Notes under the pieces: model-generated | What the model saw: the letters and a program-made list of their open reading frames with translations, nothing else | Told to the model about the DNA's origin: nothing | The model's database searches: none | Part shown: in pieces, positions 1 to 64,000 of the stretch | How the letters are laid out: the number at the start of each line of letters is the position of its first letter | Position numbering within the stretch: the first letter of the stretch is position 1 | Source of the DNA: Trogon surrucura | Taxonomy: Eukaryota > Chordata > Aves > Trogoniformes > Trogonidae | Reading direction: 5' to 3' | Assembly (NCBI GenBank): GCA_020746105.1 | Contig: CM036617.1 | Span: 39,647,898-39,711,897 of the forward strand | Length of the DNA: 64,000 nucleotides | Program-made: the position numbers and the translations under genes

Positions 1-315
1 TTACTCTATGTGGTTAATTACTTTGGAAATATATGACACTGAAAACAAAACCCAAATGAAACGTAAGAATCAGGTTTAATTAACAGAGCTCAGGCACAAA
101 AAGAATCATCTGGGAACTTAAACAGCTAATTAATGTCACACTACAATTCTTTGTATGAAAAAAAAAGAAATAAAAGAACTTAACAGTAAATAATGATCGA
201 TAATAAGAATTCTTTGGAAAAAAAAACCTCAACTGTACTATCAGAATGTGCAGATGCAAAATGAAGTCCCTTTTCAAAAACAATATTTCATACATTCATT
301 TAAACTGTCTTATAC
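1..315 (-). other. Partial intron 15 of DIAPH3
   Basis: A+T-rich sequence downstream of the exon 15 donor. The open frame at 80-295 on the minus strand is phenylalanine-rich low-complexity translation and not a gene. Nothing else is recognised. Confidence 0.8.
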
Positions 316-54436
<54,121 letters not shown>

Positions 54437-54731
54437 AGCCGCCGCCCGGGAAAGGAAAGCAAGGGAGGGAGGGAACGGAGATGAGGGGAGACCGCCGCCC
54501 GCGACCGGGCCCAGGCCCGGCGGCCCTGGCCGACCCGGGCGCCTGCGATTAACGCGGCTTAGCTGGGCTCGGCCGGGCAGGGCGCGGCAGGGGAGGGAGG
54601 GGGGGCTCAGGGCTAAAGCCGCCGCCTCAGCGCAACGAAGGATTTAGCGAGGAGCCTCTAATCCCGGGCACGGGGTGGGGGAGCGCGCTCCACCAACGGC
54701 CGCTCCCCGGTGCCTGTCAGAGCCCGGGAAC

Positions 54732-54771
54732 GTCCCGCCGTCCGAATCGTCCCGCCACTGCTGGTCCCGCC
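54732..54771 (-). promoter_or_regulatory. Three GGCGGGAC E2F/GC-box-like motifs
   Basis: GTCCCGCC on the plus strand at 54732-54739, 54749-54756 and 54764-54771, that is, three GGCGGGAC on the gene strand within 40 bp and about 300 bp upstream of the ATG. The core resembles E2F and CDE elements (GGCGGGAA); the third is also a GC box (GGGCGGGAC). Binding is inferred only. Confidence 0.55.
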
Positions 54772-54791
54772 CACGGAGTCCCCGCGCCCAG

Positions 54792-54850
54792 CCAATCCGC
54801 GGCCGCAAGTGGGAAATGTCGTTTTCCGGTTGGCTTGGCCTTCTGCCAAT
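54792..54850 (-). promoter_or_regulatory. Two inverted CCAAT boxes and an ETS-like site
   Basis: CCAAT on the plus strand at 54792-54796 and 54846-54850 gives GATTGG on the gene strand, the usual NF-Y orientation. Between them ttttccggttgg (about 54831-54842) contains the ETS core CCGGAA on the gene strand. Confidence 0.55.
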
Positions 54851-54939
54851 CTCAAGGTGAATCAGCTGTTCCCGGCAAGCGCCGGAGGGGAGTCACAGCG
54901 TAGCCGCACCCGGTTTCCTCGCGCGCCCCGTCCCTCCGG

Positions 54940-54952
54940 ACTACGTCTCCCA
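54940..54952 (+). promoter_or_regulatory. ACTAYRNNNCCCR promoter motif
   Basis: ACTACGTCTCCCA matches ACTAYRNNNCCCR at every fixed position. This motif is common in vertebrate CpG promoters and is linked to ZNF143/THAP11 binding (established). About 500 bp upstream of the DIAPH3 ATG; it could equally serve a divergent transcript. Confidence 0.55.
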
Positions 54953-55538
54953 GAGAGCAGCGCGGCCGGCGCTGGCGGAGGGAGACGGGCAGAGGCGGAG
55001 GGATACCCTGAGGGACTCGTACTCCCTTGTAGGCGGGGTGGGGAGTGCCCTCTGGGTCAGTCTCTGTGCGGGGTTTGTGGGCGCACACGGACCTCCTTCA
55101 GGGTTTGCGGTGTCTTGTTTTGGCCCCCAGGAAGTTTTATGCGGCCACGTTGGCGCGTTCGAGGCCACGTCGCTCCATGGAAGGGCGGTTCCCTGTCAGC
55201 GAAAGGCGGGTGCGCGGCCAAATATTAGCGTCCCCTGGGTGAGGAGGAGCTGTTCCCCTGTGGGAGAAAGAGTGGGGTGCCCCGTCCTTCCCCCAACACA
55301 AGCTCTCTGAAAATACAGAAAGACGACGGGTAAATCACCGTGTTTTGAAGTACGACCCCCTCAGTCTAAGGGGCTAAGATACATTTCACCCCCTCTGGCA
55401 GGTTTTATTTCATTGCCCCCCAGGCCCCGTGTTTCCTTCCAAAGGATCTGATAGCTCGAAGCCGAAGGACTGGGCAGGGCCCTCATCTGCTTGGCTTAGA
55501 GCAACCATTTCCAACACCTGATCTTGTTAAAAAATCCA

Positions 55539-56265
55539 ATTTAGAATCAGAATGGTTTGTCTTAGAAAGGACCTTGAAAGATCATCTATGATCCTGCAAT
55601 GTAGCAGAGATGTCTTCAACTAGGTCACATTACTCAGAGGCCCTCTCAGTCTGTCCTTGAATATTTCCAGGGAGAGAACTTACACATCTTGTCTCAGCAA
55701 CCTGTTTCAGTGTCTCACCACCTCACTGTAAAAGAATGTTTTATACCCTCTTTTAGTTTAAAACCATTGCCCCTTACCCTGTCACAAAAAAGAACACTAA
55801 AAAGATTTCCTGTAGGCCCCCTTTAAATACTGGAATCATAGAATCATAGAAATATCAGTGTTGGAAAGGACCTTAAGATCACCAAGTCCAACCTACAGCC
55901 CTACACCACCCTAACACTAAATCATCTCCACATCCAGCCACTTTTGAAACATGTCCGGGGATGGTGACTCCACTGTCTCCCTCAGCAACTCATTCCAATG
56001 CTTCACCACCCTTCCACTGAAAAAGTTTTTCCTAATATCCAATCTGAACTTCCCCTGGCGCAGCTTGAACCCACCACTATAAGGTCTCCTGAGAGCTTTC
56101 TGTTCTCCAGGCTGAACAACCGTGACTCTCTCAATCTGTCCTCACAGGGGAAGTGCTCCAGCCTTCTGATCATCCTCATGGGCCTCCTCTGGACCTGCTC
56201 CAACAGGTCCATGTCTTACTTGCACTGAGGACTCCAGATCTGGACACAGTACTCCAGGTGGAGTC
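55539..56265 (-). mobile_element. CR1 LINE interrupted by a second CR1
   Basis: The left part runs from tagaatcagaatggtttgtc to ccccctttaaatactgg (55539-55833). It appears to continue at about 56073 with ccactataaggtctcc and on to ctccaggtggagtctc (about 56265). The minus-strand frame 56003-56212 (LLEQVQRRPMRMIRRLEHFP) crosses the junction. Confidence 0.75.
55834..56072 (-). mobile_element. CR1 LINE 3' fragment nested in another CR1
   Basis: Starts with its own 3' end, aatcatagaatcatagaaat, and proceeds to ctggcgcagcttgaac. There the expected CR1 sequence stops and the host element resumes. Same orientation as the host. Confidence 0.75.
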
Positions 56266-56432
56266 TCTACCTATTTCTTAGGTAGAGCAACTGTTTGACA
56301 GGTGAAAACTGATTAATCTATTTTTAACTTTTTTTTTGTATATTTAGAGCCCTGATTTTTTAATATGTAAATATACAATTTAATATTTTATATGTATTTA
56401 ATATTTTTATAATATAATTTTTATACCATTTT

Positions 56433-56607
56433 CATAGAATGGCCTAGGCCGGAAGGGACCTTAGAGATCATTTAATCCAACCTCCCTGTCATGGGCAGGG
56501 ACGCCTCTCAACTAGATCAGGCAACACATGAGGACCAAACGGGAATCAAACCCGCGACCTTGGTATTATCAGCACCACGCTCTAATCAAGTGAGCTAACC
56601 GGCCCCC
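56433..56607 (-). mobile_element. tRNA-Ile-headed, CR1-tailed SINE (TguSINE1-like)
   Basis: On the minus strand it opens with GGCCGGTTAGCTCA (from about 56604), an A-box-like start. An anticodon arm follows with loop CTGATAA (anticodon GAT, 56568-56570), then the T-arm/B box GGTTTGATTCC (56542-56552). The tail is CR1-like: ggttggattaaatgatctc...ccttccggcc...attctatga. The head resembles tRNA-Ile, but its acceptor stem is mispaired, so it is a SINE head and not a working tRNA. Family name recalled from passerine literature. Confidence 0.8.
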
Positions 56608-57041
56608 ATTTTGCTGGTACTGCATTAAGAAAGCAAAATAACATGGAAAGATGTAGGCCCTATTCAAAACAATGGCAGTATTTCCATCAGCCTCTTCAGA
56701 ACAGGATTTTGTTTTGTGACCGACACAGTCATTGTGGAGGAGTGGTTAACTGTACTAGCAAGGTGTACCTACATTCTCTATTTGTTTATTTCAATATGTT
56801 GGGTTTTGTCACAGGAAGACCTCCAAGACTCTATGGGGAAACACACAATAAATAGAGATTTTTATTATACTATGGACTAGCAAATTGTATATGCTTTAGA
56901 AAGTAATTGAATTCTCATTATTACAGTCAATACATTGCATTTTTCTTTACCTTAACAGTAGTTGGAATAATGATGCAAACTTGAAACTCTCATAGAGGTA
57001 AATCTGTTTCTACATGTTAGGTATCATTAAGGAAAAGAAGG

Positions 57042-57644
57042 TGTGAGGGACTAGATAGATGTCTCAAACAGTAAACAAACCAGAGCCGCCTGCCTGGTGT
57101 CCGTCTGTGTTTGTGTGGGGGTGACTCAGAGCTTTGCTGAACCCCTGCCCCAGCCCTGCACCGGTGGAGCTGTGGGGGTGGACAGGGCTTGGAGCTGTGG
57201 CTGCAAGAAGCTGGGAGAGGGAGAAAACCTCTCAGAAACCCCCATCATCCCCCAAACTGGTTCCCAGTCTGTGGCGGGAACTTGACTGTATAAAAGGGGA
57301 TCACCCCGGGCAGTTGGGCGCTCTTTGCCCGCCACTAGAGGATTGCTGCGAGTGCCGTGGTCATTGCTGGATCCAGGGGTGGTGATCTTTCCTTTCTCTA
57401 TCACTTTGCTTCTCTCTCTTTCTAGCTTTAACAGGAAGCTACCTATGGCAAGACCGGTTTCTTTTGCTTATTAATAACCCATTGTTGTGAAGCGTGTTGA
57501 TGAAGCTGAGTGGGGAATTGAAATACCTTGTTGTCAGATGATTGATAAATAAAATTGCTGTTTCGGATCCTTGGTGTAAGTCACCTTAATCCTGGCCTGG
57601 GAATCAGCAAACCTGAGTCGTGTCCTGAACCTCGGGTCGTGACA
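57042..57644 (+). mobile_element. Solo LTR of an endogenous retrovirus, about 600 bp
   Basis: Begins TGTGAGGGACTAG and ends GGGTCGTGACA (TG...CA). It has a TATA box TATAAAA at 57289-57295 and AATAAA at 57548-57553 followed by a GT-rich stretch, giving U3-R-U5 order. Flanks gaagg (57037-57041) and gaaag (57645-57649) could be a 5-bp target-site duplication with one change. No gag, pol or env is adjacent, so it is a solo LTR. The overlapping frames at 57097-57404 are chance. Confidence 0.8.
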
Positions 57645-58729
57645 GAAAGGTAATACTCACTATTCATCTCTGTAGAGTATTTTCTGAAACAGAACAAGTT
57701 TCTTTTATTCTTCTGTCATTCAATAAAGAATATGCTCATGTTTCCATATTATTTTTATGATTTTGTGTTTTCTTGAACACAGTGAAAATAAAATGCTCCC
57801 TCTGACAATTGCATTCACTTTTTCCACGCAATTCAGTGCAATGCAATGACATCAGAAGAATAAAGTTCTCCATCCTTCAGTGTGACTTACACAGGCAGTG
57901 ACCTACAAAATGTAATGACTACCACTACATGGAGCTCTGGTAAAATGTAGCAGAATTTTGCCCCAAACTGGACCTTCGCAGAACTGCGGTTTAACGCTAG
58001 GAAGCTGTGAGGCTATGTAAAAGCAGATGCTGGAATTACTTGTATGTGTTAAGCTGTTTGTCCTTTGGCACATTTCTATAGATGTTTTGTAAATTTATAT
58101 TGGATTTCTTTGTGGAGAGTATAATTAGCACAACACTGTTTAATGTCATGGCTAATGATTTCCTGGAACATTTGATTAGAAAATTAATCAGCCTATGTGT
58201 GCGTATGATAAAGCTGTTTAAATGGACCTCCTAATTGCACTGTGGTAGAACACAATGGCTTGTGCCAATATATCACTTTCAAGGTACTGTACTGTAATAA
58301 TAGAGAAACACTAAAGGGAATAATTTATCAGACAGTTTTACTAAGCCAAAAGTAAATGTTAGTACTTTTGATCAATTATTACTTTATACTACCACTCTTG
58401 TTAGGTGCTTCACAGAACAAATACACTCTTGCAGCAGCTTAGTTAGTCAAGATTAATCATAGCTGAGGAAAAAATTGTGAGAAGGAAACAAATCAGTAAT
58501 ACTGTAACTATACAGAGATTATACTTAGTCCTAGGGTGCATACTGTCAGGGGCATGCACATAGCTTAGAGAGTTTGCATTATTTTTGTTCTGGAACAAGA
58601 ATTGTTCAATTATAAAAGTCTGAGAGAAAGTACATACCTGAAGTTAAACACACGTATTTTTGCAAAACTAGTCCTTTAGACTGATGGACTTGATTAGCCT
58701 CTTCCCATTCTGTTCCATCTCTTCTTTTT

Positions 58730-58795
58730 TTTGTTTTTTTTTTTTTTTTAATACTGTGACTCAGGTCTTAAACAAAAAAAAGAAAACCAAAAAAG
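58730..58795. repeat. T-run followed by A-rich stretch
   Basis: ttttttttgttttttttttttttt and, 25 bp on, aaacaaaaaaaagaaaacc; low-complexity sequence that can fold back on itself. Confidence 0.75.
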
Positions 58796-59282
58796 AGTAC
58801 CCTCCTAATATTTGTGGTTCCAGGAAGACAGTTTTTCAAATAAATCGCTGTGCACAGTGTTTGTAAGCTGGTTTTTGGCTGAGTTCAGACAGTTCTCCAT
58901 ATTTCATCTGGCAATGCCTTGTTCTTTCCTATAAGAAGAACATAAAACAGTTGTTTAACTGTTCTTTAATTAGGTTCAACCTCTTAGACTGTCACATAAA
59001 AGTTATGAAGGATTTTGTGAGCAATGATGTTGTTTTCATACAGCAAATGTACAAGTTTAGCTGTCTTTATTACTAACATTGTTTAAGTATTCTAACAAGC
59101 GAAACCTTGTAGAGACACAGTTGCTGGGGCTTGGCAGAAGCAAGGCAAGCAGCAGATAGACAAGTCTTTTCAGGCAAATGGTTTCTTCTTTCTCTCTTGA
59201 AAAGCACCAGATGGGCTGTTCTATCCCAGATCCCTCAAAACTGAGTCAGAGCAATTGAATATGCATCTTATACCTTTCCTAA

Positions 59283-59805
59283 CATCTGGAATATTGTGTC
59301 CAGTTCTGGGCCCCTCAGTTCAAGAGAGACAGGGAACTGCTGGAGAGAGTCCAGCACAGAGCCACAAAGATGATGAAGGGAGCGGAGCATCTCCCTTATG
59401 AGGAAAGGCTGAAGGAGCTGGGTCTTTTTAGCTTAGAGAAGAGGAGGCTGAGGGGTGACCTCATTAATGTTTATAAATATGTCAAGGGGGAGTGTCAGGA
59501 GGATGGAGCCAGGCTCTTTTCAGAGACGTCTAATGACAGGACAAGGGGCAATGGGTACAAGCTGGAATATAGGAGGTTCCACAAAAACATTAGGAAAAAG
59601 TTTTTCACAGTGAGGGTGACCGAGCACTGGAACAGGCTGCCCGGAGAGGTTGTGGAGTCTCCTTCTCTGGAGACATTCAAAACTCGTCTGGATGTGTTCC
59701 TGTGCGCTCTACTGTAGGTGATCCTGCTCTTGGCAGGGGGGCTGGACTAGATGATCTTTGAGGTCACTTCCAACCCCTGACATTCTGTGATTCTGTGATT
59801 TTGTG
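59283..59805 (+). mobile_element. CR1 LINE 3' fragment, about 520 bp
   Basis: Open frame 59370-59717 reads [20 protein letters not shown], then [19 protein letters not shown] and [20 protein letters not shown], the ORF2 C-terminus. The 3' end is ctgacattctgtgattctgtg. Low apparent damage suggests a young copy. Confidence 0.95.
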
Positions 59806-62800
59806 ATTTACAGAATTGTTAACTCATAATGCTTATAAAAATGACATCGGAAAAACACATCCTGTCTTCATGTCTTATAGAGACAATTGATGCTGTTATA
59901 TCTAGGGAACTCTTTAACACTTGCATATTCATATTTCAACAGCAACCGTTAATAATTTAAATACATTACAATATAATATCCTTAAATATAGCTGATGGAT
60001 AAGATGGTACTGAATTTTCACAGCATGGGTTGTTCGCGAAGCATATTACTCCATTACGAAGATAATAGGTAGATAAAATCTCAAATTGTTCGTCTAGTCT
60101 AGTCTATTAAATTTACTAAGGAACTTGGCTGTTAACAAGTTTATCGTACCAATAAATGAACCAATGTATGTTAGAGTTATGAGAAAATTCATTCTCTGTT
60201 CAAATAATAAAGTTTTACTGAAGAAAATTTACTGTGTTTTTTCCTGTAAGACAAACAGATAGAATTATTGTGGTTTCTTGGTTGTCATTTGATTGTTTAG
60301 CCAGTGTCACTGCCACTATACTAGTGTATGTCATCTCTGCTATCTGTTTGGGGCATAGACTAGGTAAATGAAAATATGTAGCTAGAGCTCTGTGCTGGAA
60401 GATCCATGGTTGTCAGTCAGAAAAAGGAAGCAACTAGAAATTTGCAGCATAATAAGCCTGAAGTTCTTAAAAGGCACAAAACTATTAGACATTTTCTGAT
60501 GTACAACATGAACTTAGTTATGAACAGTTACAGAGTTATAAGTCTACTAAAATATGACAAAAAGGAATTTTCGGTTCAACAGTTTCTTCATAAAGGACTG
60601 CATTTTTCTTTTGCTTAAGCTCATCGTCACAAAAACTTCTCTTTGCTATGAATCTGCTTAAAGGGAATATGAGAATTGAGTTTAGGCTAAACCCTAAAAA
60701 GCAGTAATTTTCTTTGCAATTCCTTGGGTTCTTTTTTGGTAACAAGATCATCTTACTCATGCGATGCTATAAGAGTGTGTGATGTTACTTCTCTTACGAT
60801 GCTTCTTTTTAAAAATCCTGCTCTGTCATCTATCTGACTGCCCACTGCACTACGTACAGTTGGAAGTACTCAAAGCACTTGTTTACCATCATTCACTCAC
60901 ACCCTGGCAGACAAGTATGTGTATGCTAGTTACTACCTGTCTACTACTTTTGAATATGTCAGGTGCAAGTAGGGCCTTATGACAGGACAGATAATGAAAG
61001 AAAATGCCATCTGACCTAGTGTGTTGAATTGTCTGTAGAGACAAACAGCTTTGAGCCATTTGGATCACAGACTTGATAAAGCTGAACCAGTCAGACCTCT
61101 TGGCACATGTATATTTGTGTCTTAAAGATCTCTGAACTAGTGTCTTCTGAAAACAGTTTCTTCCCTTTCTCATTAAAAAAAAAAGTATTATGGTTGTCTT
61201 TCTTGCAATTAATTTCTGCTACCAACAGGAATACTTTTGGAAACCAAAATGTTGTTGACTTTGATCCCTATTTTTTTTTGCTAGACATCTCAGTTAAGTA
61301 CACAATGGTTAAGTATCAGTGCTAAGTATCAGTGCAATATGTATCTTGCACCGGTTATAAAAAAATATTCAGGTTTTAAAGAAACACAAAGGACATCAGG
61401 GCTTTTTTCAGTTATGCATGACAGTAAATTCCAAACAACTTCAAAAAGATGTATTTAAAGGATTCAAGCCAAAAGAAAGGATTCATTGAGATTTGTCTTT
61501 AAAATACTTTTGTAAATTTTTAATTATTGCTTGGGAATTGTTACTGAAGAAGACAACAAAGCAAATGGTTTTCACATATTCCGAAGGTATAGCTGTGTAT
61601 CTGTCTTCACTGAAGAATGTACAGATGGGAAAGGCATCCCTGAAGACAGCGTGTGTCACAATCCCATTATTGATTTTATATCTGTCATAGCTTTTTGAAA
61701 TGTCAAACATAATTTTACATGCAATGGATTTATTTTCTCTCTTTTCTAGCCAGAATTTAAATTAAGGACTTTCAGAAGTGTTTGTACTCTGAGTAGTACC
61801 GTTCTCCTTTTTCGAAGCTTTCAAAGTCACCCTGTTAAAGATGAGGATCTCACAAGTAGGAAAGTAGTTTGCTTCATTAATTTATTGTGGATTACATGTT
61901 GCTAATAATTTCTCAGGATATATTTTAGGCTATCTTCTCATTCAGCTGAGGAAATTTAATATACCTCCTTCAAGATACTGCCTAGATGGGAAAAATCAGT
62001 AAAGAAGTCCATTATACAGTACATCAAATGGATCTTTACGAGGATATTGGAGATGTGATTTGTGGCACTATTTAGGATACATTGCATACTACATTATTAT
62101 AAAGTTCAGGTTTGTAATTTAATTATGAACCAAATTATCTCCAGTTCTAACTTTAGTCGAAGTGACTAGGCCAAGCCTGACAGCTGATATAAATTATAAA
62201 TTGTAAGTGGTCCAAGTGTCATGGGCTGCAATAAAGGCTGTGTTACATAATTTTATACTTCGTGTGGGATTTTCAGAGCCACCTAAAGAATGAAATGAGC
62301 TGCTCAAACCTTGCCTGGTCTACCATCGTGCTATTAAATGTTCCTAGTAAAATTATTGCAAATAGTTAATTTTTCCCAAAAGAAAATAAATATGTTTCCA
62401 GAGGAGAAAATTGTGATTAAGTTTTTTTGTGAATATAAGGGTCTGTAGTAGCACGATCGAGCACAGAGAATTTTCAGGGCATTTACTATAATGTTTTTAA
62501 GGCTCATGACAGAATGCTGGGATGTAATTGTCTTCCATTACTTCTTTATAACTCTCTGAATTCCTCATAGCTTTCCTTTTTAAATATACCTCTTTTTTTA
62601 TGATTCACCTTCCAAATTTTCTTCTAAGATTCTGTCTTTCATTTTCACTTGTGATAGTTTATATTACTTTCTACTAGGGCATGATACTGTCTGCTTTCAA
62701 AAATCCCTTATTTTCTTTTGACAGACGTATCTTTATGAGATATATAAACACATATATATGTATGTGCAATATAATGTTTTTTATGAGTTAATTAAGTGTT

Positions 62801-62904
62801 AAGGGACTCTCAAAATTGACTATAACTTGTTTATATAGCTTTTATTTCTCTCTGATTTGTTCTAATCCATCTTTAATTTTCTTATTCTAGTTTTATCTTG
62901 CAAG

Positions 62905-63460
62905 GCTAATGGATATAATCCTCCTCTCTGCCCTGGTGAGGCCACATCTGGAATATTGTGTCCAGTTCTGGGCCCCTCAGCTCAAGAGAGACAGGGAACT
63001 GCTTGAGAAAGTCCAGCACAGGGCAACTAGGATGATTAAGGGAGTGGAACATCTCCCTTATGAGGAAAGGCTGAAGGAGCTGGGTCTCTTTAGCTTGGAG
63101 AAGAGGAGGCTGAGGGGTGACCTCATTAATGTTTATAAATATGTCAAGGGGGAGTGTCAGGAGGACGGAGCCAGGCTCTTTTCACTGATGTCCAATGACA
63201 GGACAAGGGGCAATGGGTTCAAGCTGAAACATAGGAGGTTCCACAAAAATATTAGAAAAAACTTTTTCACAGAGAGAGTGACGGAGCACTGGAACAGGCT
63301 GCCCGAGAGGTTGTGGAGTCTCCTTCTCTGGAGACATTCAAAACCTGCCTGGACGCGTTCCTGTGTGACCTGCCCTAGGGTATCCTGCTCTGGCAGGGAA
63401 GTTGGACTAGATGATCTTTCAAGGTCTCTTCCAAATCCTAATATTCTGTGATTCTGTAAT
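62905..63460 (+). mobile_element. CR1 LINE 3' fragment, about 550 bp
   Basis: Open frame 62909-63451 reads [40 protein letters not shown] and [19 protein letters not shown]; it then shifts frame at RLPERLWS. Closely similar to the 59.3 kb copy and in the same orientation. Confidence 0.95.
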
Positions 63461-64000
63461 ATCATGTTTACTGCAACTTAATATTCAGCTACAGTAAGTA
63501 CTGTACATGTACATTAAGAAAAATGCTTCCTCTCATTTAAAAAAAAATGCATGGTTTTGGGAAATTCCTGAAATATATTCTATATGAAACATAATCAGCA
63601 ATTCTATGGGTAACAGAAATCACTCTGTCGCTGTCCAATCTGCATTTTTCTTTCCAATCCTCTCTTCCTTGTCATGTTTCAGTGAACAACCTGATTTTTA
63701 ATTGCTCTTTAGCACATGCAGTTGTACTCTTCTACAGAGAGCAACGTGCTACCTTTCTTATGTTATGTAGAACCTTCACCTCTTGTTTTAGTGAGATAAA
63801 GAACATCATTGCAGGGTATACCTTTTATCATAGGTACACCTCCAGTGCAATATAACTACTGAGCTAAGTTTCTTCTAAGAAGTTTCTTAAGTGGCAGTTT
63901 TATGCCAGGTTTAAAGCATAATAAACTTCCTAAGTTTGCATTTTTCCTTCACCTATGTTGTAATAGGTGAAAGCTGTTGGTTAAGAAAAATTAGTGCTTT

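Larger units (their letters stand above)
55291..64000. other. Upstream intergenic region
   Basis: Outside the repeats listed separately I see no coding exon, RNA gene or promoter here. The stretches 57.65-59.28 kb, 59.81-62.88 kb and 63.46-64.0 kb are A+T-rich with only short chance frames. In mammals the next gene upstream is TDRD3, but I found no exon of it. Confidence 0.6.

Noticed and set aside
54710-55228. 172-codon plus-strand open frame in the CpG island
   Set aside because: Several frames on both strands stay open here because of high G+C. The translation is arginine-, proline- and glycine-rich without a known domain.
56532-56607. A working tRNA-Ile gene
   Set aside because: The acceptor stem has several mismatches, the B box is altered and a CR1 tail follows directly, so it is the head of a SINE.
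57700-64000. TDRD3 first exon, expected upstream of DIAPH3 by mammalian gene order
   Set aside because: No second CpG island and no TDRD3-like peptide was seen; the gene probably lies beyond the right edge.

Overview
The window is vertebrate nuclear DNA from a neognath bird. Most interspersed repeats are CR1 LINE fragments, whose 3' ends carry the avian CR1 signature (tcatagaatca... / ...ttggaagggacct). A tRNA-Ile-headed, CR1-tailed SINE at about 56.43-56.61 kb resembles the passerine TguSINE1 family, so a passerine is my best guess (inference, not proof). No bacterial, plasmid or CRISPR features are present.

The window holds the 5' part of one gene on the minus strand, DIAPH3 (diaphanous-related formin 3). 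I reconstructed 15 coding exons from the start codon at 54436 down to the exon ending at 316. They join with consistent splice phases into 1,623 nt, or 541 codons, without a stop. They encode the N-terminal regulatory half of the formin: a short basic/proline-rich leader, the Rho GTPase-binding region, the armadillo-like diaphanous inhibitory domain, the dimerisation region and the start of the coiled coil. The FH1, FH2 and DAD exons must lie beyond the left edge (below position 1). Fourteen introns are complete. Introns 1 and 2 are about 11 and 13 kb and flank an 11-codon exon. Intron 6 is only 78 bp. Intron 11 (140 bp) has the hallmarks of a U12-type AT-AC intron, the most interesting gene-structure observation here.

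Layout from left to right (the gene runs right to left): 1-3477 holds exons 15-10. Intron 9 covers 3478-11783 with two CR1 pieces. 11784-13105 holds the compact exons 9-6. Intron 5 covers 13106-19516 and carries a 2.7 kb CR1. Exon 5 is at 19.5 kb, exon 4 at 24.4 kb, exon 3 at 30.0 kb and exon 2 at 43.3 kb. Intron 1 contains a three-layer repeat nest at 49.1-51.7 kb. Exon 1 lies in a CpG island at about 54.0-55.3 kb, with GC, E2F-like, inverted CCAAT, ETS-like and ACTAYRNNNCCCR motifs. From 55.3 to 64.0 kb I see upstream intergenic sequence with CR1 copies, the SINE and one well-formed solo LTR, and no recognisable gene.

I found no undescribed multi-gene system. The noteworthy items are the AT-AC intron, three nested-retroposon histories that can be read at base level, the promoter motif cluster, and a perfect 17-bp hairpin in intron 2.
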